From assembly GCF_017591425.1 (NCBI RefSeq), contig NW_024467121.1:16504707-16568706 (forward strand): 64,000 nt of DNA, given 5' to 3'. This document shows positions 1 to 12,744 of the stretch, piece by piece. A model generated the notes under the pieces. It had not been told where the DNA came from. It ran no database searches and worked only from the letters and a program-made list of their open reading frames with translations. The translations under genes and the position numbers were made by a program. Position 1 is the stretch's first letter; each line of letters opens with the position of its first letter. This DNA is from Ochotona curzoniae (taxonomy: Eukaryota > Chordata > Mammalia > Lagomorpha > Ochotonidae).

Positions 1-2320
1 GGCTCATGGAACAAATCAACTGTTGCATTCTACTATTAAAGCAATACCTGAATTCCAATCTGGAGACTTGGACTTGCAATTAGATTTGAGTCATTTTCCT
101 TTGTTCTCATAATAATAATATTACAGGTGAAGGCTAACTCTTCAGACTAATGAGTTTGAACATATCCACGTTATTGGAAAGTCTTGATTTTGTAGCAAAT
201 ACTGAAGTTCTTTTAATGAATAGATTCTTAAACTTGAAGCATGTACTTTATCTCATATTGCTATTCCTTTAGTAAAATGGCAAGTTTTTCCTTATAAAAT
301 AAAAAGAACCATTTTAAATGTCTTATAGCACAATCTAAATACTTGAGATCATTTTCTGAAATACCAGCTGACAGCCCCAAATTATGGCTATGTACCTAGT
401 CTATAGGGAAAAACTTTTTCAAAGTTATTCTAAAGAAAAAGAGATGTATTCCATTTATAAAGTATCTTAATTTTATAAATTTATCATATGTCAAATTACT
501 TTGTGCTGAAATAATAACTTTTGGAAAAACAATAAAAATCAGTGACTTCAATATCTGATCTTCATGAATTAGTGACTAATAACCATTAGCTGAGTAGGCA
601 GCTACTTTCATAATTTTGAGATAATTTTAGGGTTCATCTATCCACTGTCCTACCCAATGCTACATAATTCAAGTTTCCCATATCTTTATGTTGTGTGAAA
701 CCATAGACTTCTGGAGTCCTACACCAAGTAGAGTCTGATGACTTATAAACACATATGAAAAATGTATTAAGATTGGAAAACCAGAAACACAGAAAGAGTA
801 CAAAGAAAAAGTTTCTGAGGGTGTTAGCAAGGGGCATAGGGCTTACTTGGACAACATTGTCATCTGGACAATAGAGTTTGTTGCCTCAGAGTATTCTGAG
901 CAGAACAGAGACAATGCCATGTCAGATATTTGGAAAAACCGCTTGTGAGTCTATCACTATTGGTACAATGAATGATTGTTCTTTGCATGTAAGAAGAAAT
1001 TGACTATTACCATTTTATATGATTCTATAGAAATGTGTTCTAGCCTGAAATACCATTTACAAGTATTGGTCAGCCTCTAATGAAACATTTCTCAACTGTT
1101 ATAATCAAAATTGACCAGTGACGATCAGCTCTAAAGCAAACATTTTTCTGCCATGTCTTGTTCAAGACAGAGTATCACATTATTTGGAAAGGATGAGAGT
1201 TGAGTGCAGACGATCTAGACATTGAAACCGTAGGCTATAATTATATTTATTCTTATTTTATAAATTGTGAAATACATTTGCAGGATACGAGAACAGAGCT
1301 GGAATCAGAACAAAACAGAGAGCTAACACTCAAGACCCTGGATAAATCTTGCTGTTTTGGGTCCGAATGAAGTCTCTGCAACATCCTCAAGAGCTCAGTG
1401 TTTGTTCTGTTCTTCCGTGGTATCTTGAGATAATTTTAATAAGACATGCTACACAAAGATAGCTAAGAACTATTTGGTCCAATAGTTACAAATGCAAGGT
1501 CTACTTCTAGTCCTAGTATGGAATTGCAAAATGCTCCTGGGTTTATATTACTATGATAGCCTTGCATCAGTGCAGTTGTTGCCTACCTTAGTGTCTCACA
1601 TATTCCTTAATGATAGCAACAGTATGAATGGGTATTGTGGGAGAATCAAAGATTCCCTATAAAATAGGTACAAAATGGAGCTAAAAGGCAGAAGATGATG
1701 TGCAGTGTGATTTACTCTGTACCACCTGGGGAAAGTCATTAACATGTATATTCTCAAAGATGATAGAAAATTGCTTTAAACGTTACATATAACAATAGAA
1801 TTGTAAAATAACGTTAAAAAGAAAGGTTTACTAAAATATTGTGTAATACCTCTTAAATATTTACTGCCCCAAAGCACTGTCTGTTATTTAAACACTTACA
1901 ATGAATCTTAGAAACACTAATTCCATATTTTCAAGTAATGTTAAACTGTAGTTATAAAGGTAGTTATATAAAACTTCTAGAGTTTTTACTATATAATGCT
2001 TACTGTCCTGAAAAATGCATTGCTCTCTGTTTAAAGATCGAGAAGGGACTTAGGTAGAGGCATGTTTTGAAAATTGCCTGTGGAGCATAAAACTAATGAT
2101 CCAATATCTCTTAAATTCTTTGGTGAATTCTGCATATGCAATATTTCTTCATGAAAAGTAATAAACATAATTAAGAATTTTAGTTTTTGCCTCTGTTTTT
2201 ATATGTGGAAAGTGCTTGGTCATTTTTTTTCTATGACAAAAAGAATTGCATATTTTTAATATTTTAGATCATCACTTTCAGAGATTAGTCTTCAAGTGCA
2301 AACACAAACTTTGAACTACT
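1..2320. other. AT-rich non-coding DNA, nothing recognised
   Basis: No frame longer than 67 codons, no repeat family that I recognise, and no tandem array. The composition is uniformly AT-rich, with many short A and T runs. It could hold decayed LINE sequence that I cannot see by eye. Confidence 0.6.
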
Positions 2321-2430
2321 GGCCAGAGCTGGATGGGAAGTGGAGCTGCCGGGATTAGAACAGGCGCCCATATGGGATCCTGGTGTGTTCAAGGTGAGGA
2401 CTTTAGCTGCTAGGCCACGGTGCCGGGCCC
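2321..2430 (-). mobile_element. CSINE fragment, 5' end only
   Basis: Read on the minus strand, this starts with the family 5' end (GGGCCCGGCACCGTGG) at 2430, then box A and box B (complement GGGATTAGAACA at 2351-2362). It breaks off near 2321, after about 110 bases. The middle and the 3' tail are missing, so the copy is truncated at its 3' end, which suggests later deletion rather than simple 5' truncation. The short frame at 2340-2555 is a by-product of it. Confidence 0.88.
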
Positions 2431-3190
2431 AACAATATTTTAATTACTATATATTAGTAGTAAAGCTTGAAAGCAAAGCACCTAATTTATCCAATTTTGT
2501 TCCTTTTGCTCATGATTGCTTTCACTATTTGGTGGATTCTAGGGACTCCATATAAATATTGTGGCTTATTTATTATTTCTATAATACATGGCTTTGGAAT
2601 TATGATACTGATTGTACTGAATTATAAATTGTTTTGTATAACATGGGTATTTAAAAAATATTTTATCTTCCAATCAATAAATATAAGGCATTTCATTAGT
2701 GTCTTCATTAAGTTCTTTCCATAAAATTTATATGGTTCAGTATGCATATCTTCTATCATTTTAGTTCAGTTTACTCTTAAATAGATACGTGGTTTTGTAA
2801 ATGGAAATTATCCTTTGATTTTTTGGGGGGATTTCTTTTTTTGGATAGCTCATAGTGACATTTATGTGCTGATGTTTTATTGTACAATTTTACTGCACTT
2901 AATTTACTAGTTTGAAAAGTTTTGGTAGAATCTTTAGACTTTTAGGTTGTTATGATCTTAGGCTACTTCAAGGTCACATGGTTGAAAGCCATGCTTCTCC
3001 CACATATGTAATCCTCCCTGCTCAATTCTGAGTCAAATGACTCTTCTCTGGAACCCAACAGGTGATGTTGTGTTGTTGCCTACCGACTCTCCTCTTAAGC
3101 TCCCGTAAAGGCCCATGGTAGGAAGTGGCTTGGTCTCTTGGTTATGAGCCTCCATAGCAATCCTACTCTGACTCTAGGCTTCCCAGGTCT
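2431..3190. other. AT-rich non-coding DNA
   Basis: An 85-codon frame at 2467-2724 is hydrophobic because the DNA is T-rich. It has no recognisable domain and I treat it as chance. From about 2960 the base composition becomes more balanced, and this part may be the 5' portion of the LTR that follows. Confidence 0.5.
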
Positions 3191-3194
3191 GCTT

Positions 3195-3702
3195 ATTCTC
3201 TTGCTTTCCACAGACAGACTCTGAGCACAGGGGTAAGCCCTGAAGATGGCCCACATATGTCTGTATTCTTGACTCTGTTCACTGCTTGGGGGGATTCAGT
3301 GACTACACAAGTGCTAAAATGCTTTGTATTTCTAATTTGTGTACTTTCAAGAGTTATGGGAGAGGTGAGACCGAGCATTAATGTAATGTGAGCAGAGAAG
3401 CCAGGCAAAGGTGAATGTTTATAGCTTTATAAGTGTGTCCAGGTTGTTAACTGAATGTCTCTTAGGATGATTTATATTGCTGGAGGAGCTGGAATGTAGG
3501 TCGTCACTTTAACAGATGACCATTTAACAGTAATGACTATTTGTTTCTTTCAGGGTTTCAGTTCAGACTGAAATACCAGGGTGACTTTCATTTGCTAATT
3601 TCTAGTGGACCCTGCCAGCTGCAAGCTTGATTAATAAAGACTCCTTAATACACCCTGGACTTGTCTAGTGTGATCTTTTCACATCCTGAAACAACGTAAG
3701 GT
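3195..3702 (+). mobile_element. Solo LTR-like element, copy A
   Basis: A sequence ending with a polyadenylation signal (AATAAA at 3633-3638) and a short U5-like tail (about 3639-3702). It is homologous along most of its length to the reverse complement of 36224-36745: 25 bases around the AATAAA (3622-3646 against 36274-36298) and 23 bases at 3423-3445 against 36485-36507 are identical, with diverged matches between. No primer-binding site or gag-pol-env frame follows, so it is probably a solo LTR. The AATAAA and U5-like layout is typical of endogenous retroviruses. The 5' boundary is uncertain, and the class is not assigned. Confidence 0.75.
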
Positions 3703-3985
3703 TCTGAAATCAGCAAACCAATAATAATGTCACTTCATATTTTCATATTTGGATCATTTTTACTTATTTCTCCTGTCCAAGTCCTGGGCAAGAAGTTCTC
3801 ATAGAAAATAGAATAGAAATGTCAAGAATGGGCAATCTTTTACGTTTTCTATGCCAGATCTTATGAAAAAGTCTTTCAATATCTCATCATTGAACCTAAT
3901 GTGAGCTGTACTACAGTAACTCATTTAGCTTTTTTTTTTCCATCCTAGGAATCTTAAATAGTTGCTTAGCTAAAGAACTGCTTAT
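3703..3985. other. Short non-coding gap
   Basis: AT-rich sequence between the LTR and the L1 remains. Nothing recognised. Confidence 0.5.
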
Positions 3986-3989
3986 AACG

Positions 3990-4590
3990 TTAAATAAAAT
4001 GCTACTGAATGACCAATGTGTCACTGAAAAAGGAAAATAAAAATGAAAAGGAAAATAAAAAACCTTGTTGGAGAAGATGATGCTACTGTATCACCTATGA
4101 GTCCGTGAAGAACTGAATAAGAGAAAAGAAATGATTTTGAAGAAATGAAAATAAAAACAAAAATAGCAAAACCCATGAGGTACAGCAAATACAATATTGA
4201 AAGTATTGTAAATTTTTTAGCTTTTTTCCTGTTGCTGATTTTTTATGGCTTTTCATTTAAGAGGATGTATAGTAACTGCGATAGAGACTATCATATCCAC
4301 GTATGAAGACACAATACAGTATGCATCTCAACTTCAAAATCAAAGATGGATTCCCAATGAACTACTAAACATATCTTTACAAAAGTATGCTAGACTCTCT
4401 GCCATTCTGTACCTGCAATATCAGGGATACACTTAAATAGCAGAGTGATGGACTTAATTGTTTATGAGGGACTATACTAGTGTAATAATATAGGGGAACT
4501 CAGTGGGAGAGAGATTACAGAAGAGGTTAGGGAAATCACAGAGCCTATAGAATTGTATCATAAAATTAAAAATAAATTTGAAAAAAAAAA
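3990..4590 (+). mobile_element. Degenerate LINE-1 with 3' end
   Basis: A-rich plus strand. The segment near 4140-4200 resembles a decayed L1 ORF2 stretch. The last part, about 4425-4590, matches another copy in the window (about 12751-12930), sharing the path ACTTAAAYAGCAGARTGAT, a GGACTATA block and an A-rich tail. That pattern of terminal homology marks an L1 3' untranslated region. The 63-codon frame at 4245-4436 lies within it and is not a gene. The upstream limit is approximate. Confidence 0.6.
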
Positions 4591-7149
4591 GAGTTGTTTA
4601 TCCATGAAGCACATACACATGCTGTGAGCTAATGTTGGTTACCAGGATGTCACTTCAGAAACTGTGGCCTCCGGAGATATAAAGCTATAAATCAAAAGAG
4701 CTACCACCCAGATCATCTGAAAATTAACTTCAGGTTTTTTTTTCAATGCTATTTGTCTTCACATATTTTCCTTAGTAGGCAATATGCAAATTTTCCCTAA
4801 TTCACCCTTCAATTTTATCTCTAGTCCAATAATTCAGTTTTGGTCACTGAGAAACCACAAAGCTGCTCAAAATTAGGTATGATTTGTGTTATGAGTTCTG
4901 ATATACTTATTACTTTATTCTCTTTTTCTAACTCCTCTTTTGCCTTAATGATTGCTGGGTGAGATAAGATAATGAAGAAGTTCAACATGAAAATTAGCCT
5001 CTTGCTATCTGTATTTCTGTAGGTCAGCTTTACCTAGGTGCTCATTCCGTAGGAATTATTACTAATAAAAAAAATGACCTTTCCTACTCCACATAAAGGC
5101 AGCAGATTTTACTTCCAGGAAACCAAAAAATGACTCTTCTTGTATCATCCTAGCAGCCCGCCACTGACCAGTGACAAACTTTTTGTTATTCTGTCTCCCT
5201 GTACCAATCGTAGTGGTTTGCTCTCTTGTTTTACCATGTTTAAGCAAGACCATTCTAAATTCATCAAATATTTCCTAAAAAGAAATCGTTATTTTTTCAT
5301 TTTTACTACAAATTGTAACATGCTGTATAAAGACAGAAGAAGTTTAAAGGACTCAAAAGAAAGCTGCCTCTTTATTGTCAAAATGCAATTACACAAATGA
5401 TTGGTTGTTGTATTGCAGGGTTATACAGGCACTGCCACAGCCCTCCGCCTGTTGGTGATGGAGAAGTTGAGCTACTTCTGCACCCCCTTCAATATGTTTT
5501 GTTATTTAAGCCAAAAGAATGGTCACTCAGTTGACGTGCTTGGCATGTCCAAGGCAAAGATGTTGGACTCTCACATTCATCTTTTGTCCAACAGGAGAAA
5601 TATGGAAATGGGCGCCTAATTTTTTGTCTCAGGAATTAATCGTGCTTCTGATTGTGCTCGGTTGTGGAATATTGTGGGAGCCATAAACTTACCCTCATGC
5701 TAGCTACATCTCAAATGACTAATTATTGCTTCAGATTAATTGTGGTATGAACTTCTTACACACTGATTGATTTGGACATATGAGTTTATTGAGTAACCCA
5801 TGCTCCATCCATTTTACACTTTAGCATACTACTTCTTGGTATACAGGCCTCTAAAGTTTTGCCACTTTCAGAATTGCTAAGTTAAATGTAAAATACAGAA
5901 ATGTGTATCAGCAAGTGGCTAGCTCCAATTACTTTGCTTAAAATAAAATTGTACTCATTAAACTTCCACACACTTTTTGGTGCACACATCCGAGATGGGC
6001 TTTGAAATGAAAGCTCATTCAGGCTAGTTTGTGGAGGGAAATGTGGAAACAAATTATCAGCAAAAATTTCCAATGGTTGTATGTAAATTTGCTGTTAGAA
6101 TAAGTAAGCAAAATCTGAGATGGTGACACAAGAACAAGTAACACTTTGGGGGGTTTTCATTTTGGGCTTTTTGGGAAGCTACCACCTACATGGTGAGGGA
6201 AAATGTATTAAAGTGCAAGGCGGAGTGGGGAATCACAGATTAAATGTTCACAATAATTCCTAGATTTGGAAAGTGGTTATATGCCATCATGAAGAATTTT
6301 GGTTTCCTTCTTATGCTGCAGGCAGTGAAACCCCCTGTATGGTGTGGCAATGAAAGTTTATATGAAAACTCTCTCTGGAATGATAACTTCGAGAGCACAA
6401 CAGATAAATTGATTTCAAGCTGATACACAGGACAATGCAATTGAGAAACAAAAAACTCCAAATGTCAACAATCAAGAGAGAGCTAAGAGAGCCAAAGTGG
6501 TAAGAGTTTTCTTTAACAGTAATGAAAAGGATAATTAGCAGCATCTCCAAAAGCATTTTAAGAGAAAAATCTGTATTCTTGAGACAGCTTTCAGAACAAT
6601 TGCAATGGTACTACCTATTTTTCCTTTCCACTCTACCTTGGAGATAAAATTTAACTTTAGTCCTGGAATATACCAGAATATTTCTGAAAGCAAGAATTCT
6701 CTAGAGACCAGAAACAGCATTCGTGTCTGGGAAACCTAGAAGGAATGGAAGGCATCCTGAGCTTGCTGACACCAGTGATCTGGAAGGATAAATACCCTGC
6801 CAGATCCCTCAGGAGAAGCCTGTCCGCATTGTTGGACCCAGCTCTTTGCACCAGGAAGGACCGAGACCAGGAGCCGAGACCAGAATGAAGATAGTGTTCA
6901 CGTGCTGATTCATGTGACTTGCAAGAATATTGATAAGAACAGTATTAATCTTTGACGCTTTGGTAAAACCTCAAAAGCCACCACTGCTCTACTTCCTAAG
7001 CAATTACTGAATAACAGTTAAAATAAAAATAAAGGTAAAAATCATTATAAAAATGAACTAAAACCCTAAAATTTGTTAAAGTACATAGCACAGAAATAAA
7101 TCTGTATGAATAGGAACTGTTTAGCTAGCCAATGTTTTGTTAAAAATCA
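4591..7149. other. Non-coding DNA, no assigned element
   Basis: Several chance frames of 61 to 86 codons overlap on both strands without any domain. Two parts are less AT-rich than their surroundings: 5420-5620, followed by TGTGGGAGCCATAAACTTAC at 5672-5691, which faintly recalls the start of a class II LTR, and 6740-6890. I cannot assign either. No SINE is seen in this 2.5 kb. Confidence 0.45.
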
Positions 7150-7465
7150 AAACTGGCTAATCCCTTGTCTTGTAAGTGCCAGGATTCCATATGGGCTCCA
7201 GTTCATATCCTGGCTGTTCTACTTCCCTTCCAGTTCCCTGCTTGTGGCCTGGGAAAGCAGTCGAGGACAGCCCAAAGCCTTGGGACCCTGCACTCTTGTG
7301 GAAGACCCAGAGGAAGCTCCCGGCTCCTGGCTTTCGATCAGCTCAGCTCAAACCTTTGTGGCCACTTGGGGAGTGAACCAGTGGATGAAAGATCTTTCCA
7401 GTCTTTTTTGTGTCTCCTTCTATCAGTCTTCCTTGCCAATAAAAATGAATACATCTTTAAAACAA
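7150..7465 (+). mobile_element. CSINE, nearly complete
   Basis: It runs from the box A region, through the central GGCCTGGGAAAGCAGTCGAG block (about 7246-7265), to an AATAAAAATG...ACATCTTTAA tail. The first 15 to 20 bases of the consensus are missing. The frames of 124, 102 and 66 codons that overlap here are translations of the repeat, whose middle is naturally poor in stops. Confidence 0.92.
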
Positions 7466-7849
7466 AGGACTAATAAGTAAGTATGTAATAGGAAACGTAT
7501 GGAAAGGAATCTGTGTCAAGGGCCTGCACACATCTAAACTGAGATTCTACAAGGCTGTATAATATAATTTAAGATATTCAGGAGACTAAGAAACTCTTAA
7601 GGAGCCTTTGCTATTAATCCTTAAAGTTAAGTTACACTAATTTAGGATAATCAATGTCCCTAAATAACCTGACACGTTTTAAAATGCATTGCTGTACAGA
7701 AAAATACATCATCCAGAAATCAAACATACTTTGTTGTCAATTTTCTAGTCAAAAATATGACTATACATTAAAACTCACCATTATGATTAAACACTGATAA
7801 GAACTCAGCACAGTTTACAGAAGAGTGACAGTTTAAAAGAACTATATAT

Positions 7850-10262
7850 AATATACATTCAGGAAGATATGGCATAGAATTAAAACTTTAGAATTCTGAA
7901 AGAATCAGAAATTAGAAGAGAACTGATTGAAAATTTAAAGAAAATAATTAAAAGTCATTGTGTACGGAGTAGAGTTAATAGCATTTGAACAACTATATAA
8001 GCAGAGTATCAGTGATTCAGAGAGAAACCATAACAAAATAGCCACCAAAACAAACAGAAAAATCCAGACAAACATGGAAGTAAATCAAGCAGAGGCACAG
8101 AGAGAGGGCCAAGAAACAAGGAACAATTATATAATCAGAATTCCCAAGATAAGGGGAGAGATGAAGCAGAAATAATGTACAAAGTGCTAACATGTTTAGC
8201 TTTTCAAAACTGGTGGAAGATAGGAAGCCAAGATTACCTACATACATACATACATTTCATGCAAGACTTTAAAGCTCTTGGCTAACCAAAGAGACAGCTT
8301 AAGAACGGCCAGAAACAGGAATATACAATACTTTCAAAAGAGAACACTTCAAACTAATTTTGGAAATGAAAAGATGAAGTGAATAAAGGCAACAAATAGC
8401 AATTGAGAGAAAATGACTTCCAAACTGAAGGATGTAATATGGGAAAGATAGCAAGAAGAAATTAGGTTAAAAAAATGTCTATAGAAGCCAAAAGTTACAG
8501 AATGTTCGACTAAAAAGCCTATTGTCAAGGAGATGTTCAGGACCATTCCCAAAAAGAAGTAACGCTCACTCATGGAAGTTGATGTACCTATGAAAAAAAT
8601 GAAAAAAAAAAGAGAGATGTAGGTGAATTTAGATGAAGATTGCCTATATAAAACAGTAATAACCCGCTTGAAATATTAAAACATGTGAAACTAAAATGTG
8701 AAACAAGGAGAAAAATCATTTGTAGGCTTATGGAATACAAGTGCTTTTCCAGTCTCCCACTGCATGATAATAGGTGAAAAGAAGTTTATGTTTGATTCTC
8801 ATAGGCACAAACGCTTATTCTATTGGGATAACAAAAGAATACTAAAGTGTAAAACTACCAAACTAATAAGAGGAAAACCTTGAATATTAAAAAATAATTC
8901 ATTTATCAGAAAGGAACTATAGAATTGATAGCAAAGATGCAAACAAAATTATGTGATCCTCAATTTAAACTCGAACATATTACTAATTACACAGCTCTAA
9001 ATGAAAGACACTTCAATTAAAAGCAAAAGCTGTGTGGCTAACTTTAAAACTTTTTTACTATCATACATTTCTTGGAAAAAAATAACCAAACACACAGAAA
9101 TGAAGAAAATATTTTAAAATGAGCCTTTGCAAGCATTAACCACAGACGCTGATTACGCTAGAATACTAACAGACACAAATGCATGCAAGACAAAATCATG
9201 ACAGAAGAGTAAGAGCAAGGTTTCATCACCAGGAGAGTTCCTTTTCACCAACATGCTGTAACAATCCCAGTTTTTATACTCCTGAAGATACAGACCGGAA
9301 CATACAAACCGAAGTTTAATAACTAGAGGATACAGAAAAAAGCAATAAATGTAATGAAAGCTTTCAGAACTCCTTTGCTTCCAACCAGGACAAAGAAGAA
9401 AGTAAGTAATAATGTCAAACCCTTAAACAACACATTTAATAAGGTTCAACAATTGGAAGTATGTAGAGCAAAGCATCAAAAATCTCAATGCACAACCTAC
9501 CCAAATGTACATAAGCAAACCACGCAAACACATGCACACTAGCAAAACCAAATAAATTTTGAAATATTCCAAGAATAATATAATTAACTTAGAACTTAGC
9601 CACATAAATATCATATGCTAGGAAACTCAAAATCCAAGTTAAACTTGTGAGATATTCACGGTCTGAGAAGAAATAAAATATCAAAATTGCTAATAAAGTG
9701 AAAAAATTGCTAAATCCATAACAAAATGCATGTGACATTAAAAAATCTGCATGCAGCAGGGATTTTGCTCTGCATAAATTGATAAAAATTTCTTAAAGAA
9801 AAATACTTAAATTTCTTATAAAAGATTATATAATATGAAATTCTTCTGAAATATAAATATTACAGATGCTGAAATTAACTCTCCAAAATTTAAGGTAAAA
9901 TAGCAGAGATATATAATTAGTTAAAATCAAATTCTAAAATAAATTTTAAAAATCAGGAGTGAACTATAAAACAACAAAGATAAAAGAAATTTACAGAAAA
10001 GTGATGAGTTCGATAATTTTCTCAAAGAGTGAATAATATAAAAAGTGTCAAACTTCCCTCCCCCAAAACGAAATACAACGTGTCATCCCCTAGACACACA
10101 GAAATTACTACAAAAAGGATATGATCAAAATGAGACCAAATGATGGTGAAGACGGAATCAAACAATTAGCTCTTCGGAAAAATGACTAATTAAAATGTGC
10201 AAAATAAGGTGGCCAAACAATGCCACAAACAAACCCTCAGTGACAACCATGCTACATCACCT
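7850..10262 (+). mobile_element. A-rich tract, probably ancient LINE-1
   Basis: The plus strand is strongly A-rich over 2.4 kb, with many AAGAAAT and GAAAATGA-type words. This is the composition left by decayed L1 (L1M or HAL1 type) coding strand. No frame exceeds 76 codons and I cannot align it to a specific ORF1 or ORF2 motif, so the call rests on composition. A short CATA run (about 8241-8255) lies inside. Confidence 0.4.
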
Positions 10263-10625
10263 TTGAGTCAGAGTTCTCCAGAGACAAACTACAGAGACAT
10301 GGAAGGAGGAATTAAATATGGAAACGGTGCCACAGTCAGAGGACAATCGCCTGAGGGGTCATTGGCTGCGGGCAGTGGGTCCATCCATACCAAAAGTCCT
10401 AAGAACCAGGACGGCCCATGAAAGGAGCGCAGTGGCTGTAACCAAAGTCCAACAGTCGAGAGCCTGAAAAACAGGAAGCTTCAGAACAGGTCAGGTGCAG
10501 GGAGGCGATGGTGCCTTTCCTGCACATCCCTACACTCAGATCGGCTACAGAGATGGCCTCAGTCATTTTGAAGAGCAAATGGTGATTCTACCCACGGTTA
10601 TCTGCTCATGGCTTATGCAAACAAC
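10263..10625 (-). mobile_element. LTR-type ancestral repeat, copy 1
   Basis: The plus strand starts with GAGTCAGAGTTCTCCAGAGA and continues with CCTAAGAACCAG and GAGCCTGAAAAACAGG blocks. This is the layout of a widespread mammalian LTR-type repeat read on its reverse strand, and a better preserved member lies at 58343-58797. It retains several CpGs. I recognise the family by pattern but cannot name it with certainty. The far end is indistinct. Confidence 0.55.
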
Positions 10626-10975
10626 TGAGGTAGGCAGTCAGTCCAAACAAATGGAAACAGGCCCTTACTGTAGTACAAAGGTAGGTATGAAAGAGATAGG
10701 GCTGAAAACAAACATGAGCAGTCACAATCAATGTGCTACACGAAGGCACAAAAAGACATGAGATAAGGAAAATAAAGGCCTATGGCAATAAGAATATAAG
10801 CTTAGGCAACACATAAAGATGATTAACATTCAACAGATTTATCATAGTAAATGCAACATAATTCCACACACTTGCAGGTAAAAAGGAAATATCATTTGCT
10901 CACTTCAGCCCTGAGGAGTTGTGGGGCCGCTTGTTAATCACAGTCTTTCTTTTGATAACATCTATTAGAGAGCAA
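10626..10975. other. Non-coding gap
   Basis: Nothing recognised. It is possibly the decayed remainder of the preceding repeat. Confidence 0.4.
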
Positions 10976-10979
10976 GTTT

Positions 10980-11140
10980 CAGTGTGTCCCAGTTACTCAC
11001 TGGAAATCCAGCTCCATGCTAACGCTCCTGGGAACACAGTGGAAGATGGTGCAAGTGCTTGGCTGCCTGTATCCATTTGCAAACCCAGTGAAGTTCAGGG
11101 TCTAACCTTGCCACGGTCTAACCTTGCCCCTTTTGGTCAA
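10980..11140 (+). mobile_element. Old CSINE fragment
   Basis: The core ATCCAGCTCCATGCTAAC (11007-11024), followed by a CCTGGGAACACAGTGGAAGATGG-like block and GTGCAAGTGCTTGG, matches the middle of the older CSINE subfamily. Both ends are eroded. A 14-base word, GGTCTAACCTTGCC, is repeated in direct orientation at 11099-11112 and 11114-11127. The 98-codon frame at 10919-11215 runs through this fragment. Confidence 0.65.
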
Positions 11141-12616
11141 GGAGTGTTATACATGTCAGAGCATGAACCAAGTCCAAGTTGTGCTGTATATGAAGATTAT
11201 GATCATATATACTGATAGAGTTTGTATGCAGAGTAACTATATTATTTTAAAAATAAATCATACTAATCAATAATATTGTTTTAGTGTGTTCAGTTTTTCT
11301 CGTTTCTACCACTGTTGCTGACAATAATAATAATCCAAATAACCAAGTAATATTTTTATGATAAAAATAACTGCAAATCTCTTTCTAATATCTTTGTAGC
11401 CATGCTATAGATGTTACATCATTGTTCATGATCCAAAACTCAAAAAACTGTAAATGTTATTTTATGAAATCCATTCCACAACAAAGTCAGAGCAAATTTT
11501 GGGTAGCCAAGCAATACATTTCCATTATGGAATGTACACGTTAAAGGAGAAGTGAGTTTCTGTGACAACAGCAACAAATAGTAGAAATAAACCAGACAAT
11601 AAATATGTAGCATATAATTTAATGATTAAAATAACACTACGATAGTAAAATAACAAATAATTTTCCAACTGAATGTGAAAGTTAAATATCATACAGATAC
11701 CAGTTCTCATACCAGTATATAATTTCACTAAAATTTCAATAAATTGTCAACAATTTTTGGAGTGTGGTATGTCTATAGTGCATAGATTTGAGTGTTCTGT
11801 GTATGTACATGCATTTTTTTATATAGGATTATGCTTTCAATTCTTAAAATTGTTTTTCTGACAGGAAGACCCTGTTCTTGGTAAATTCTTACGTGGCAAA
11901 AGCTCATCATTCAGCTTGCCATCCGAAGCTAAATTGAGTGCTCAAGACATGCAGTGCTCCTGTCTGGCTCCTTACTCTAAGGAGGTAATATTCTTCTGCC
12001 TTGATCATCCCGTGATTTGATACTAGACATCTAAAGACTATTCCAATAGCGTTGAGCTTCTCAAAATTTTCTTATTGACCTGTCTTAAATAGTTTACCCA
12101 GCCCTATCCTGTGAAAACTACAATAAAGCAGCTAGCATTAACCTTTCTTTTACCTGCTGATCACCATGGAAAAGCTCCATGAGATCTTAAATTTCATGCA
12201 ATAACTACTGACTTCGGGACCTGTTAGAAAATAAGCCTTGATTTCCTCTTACTCTTAAAGCTCATGGAATATAGCTGGGATCATAAAAATGTGGTGGATA
12301 AAAATAGAACTTTGTAATTTAACATCATGTTCTCACACTAAAACGTAAATAAATATGGTAACACTAACAGATTCAAATAATAGTAAAAGTAGTGAATTAG
12401 AACTTATTAATCTGATATCTTATTCATCTTAATACCCATAGCCTACATATTTTAAACTGTGAAGTAGGATCTCTTTTGTGTAATATAAAAAAAGAAAATA
12501 GTATTTCTATTTATCCCTTAGTTGGCAAGGTCAGGAAATATAATGAGCCACGTAAAAGGAACAGATATACAAAGAATTGAAAGGAAGAAATATAGTCAAC
12601 ATTATTGAACACTATA
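11141..12616. other. AT-rich non-coding DNA
   Basis: Unique-looking AT-rich sequence with no frame over 67 codons. The part at 11870-12010 is less AT-rich and might be decayed MIR or L2. No assignment made. Confidence 0.5.
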
Positions 12617-12735
12617 GGGGTAGGCCTTGACGTGTATCTGGTTAGAATGCTGCTTGAGATGCCTGCATCACTTATCATACAGTTTGTTCAAGTACTGGTC
12701 ACTCTGATCGGCTCCAGCTCCCTGCCAGTGCTTGG
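12617..12735 (+). mobile_element. Old CSINE, 5' part, joined to an L1 3' end
   Basis: The start GGGGTAGGCCTTGACGTGTA is followed by box A-like GTTAGAATGCTGCTTGAGAT, box B-like TTCAAGTACTGG and CCAGCTCCCTGCCAGTGCTT. This is the first 120 bases of the older CSINE class. The 3' half is absent. L1 3' sequence takes over within about 15 bases, so the two form one chimeric block. Confidence 0.8.
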
Positions 12736-12744
12736 CAAGTGCGG

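Noticed and set aside
3193..3408. 71-codon minus frame sharing words with a frame at 36479-36700
   Set aside because: The similarity is real but comes from two copies of the same LTR read on the antisense strand, not from a conserved protein.
5672..5710. TGTGGGAGCCATAAACTTAC as an LTR start
   Set aside because: A single short resemblance to class II LTR starts, without polyA signal, partner LTR or homologous copy in the window.
11099..11127. Direct repeat GGTCTAACCTTGCC as a target-site duplication
   Set aside because: The copies are one base apart, with no element between them. It is a local tandem duplication.
11860..11920. Possible small exon (TTTTTCTGACAG followed by GAAGACCCTG and a GTAAAT donor)
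   Set aside because: Splice-like words are common in AT-rich DNA. There is no frame with partners and no other exon nearby.
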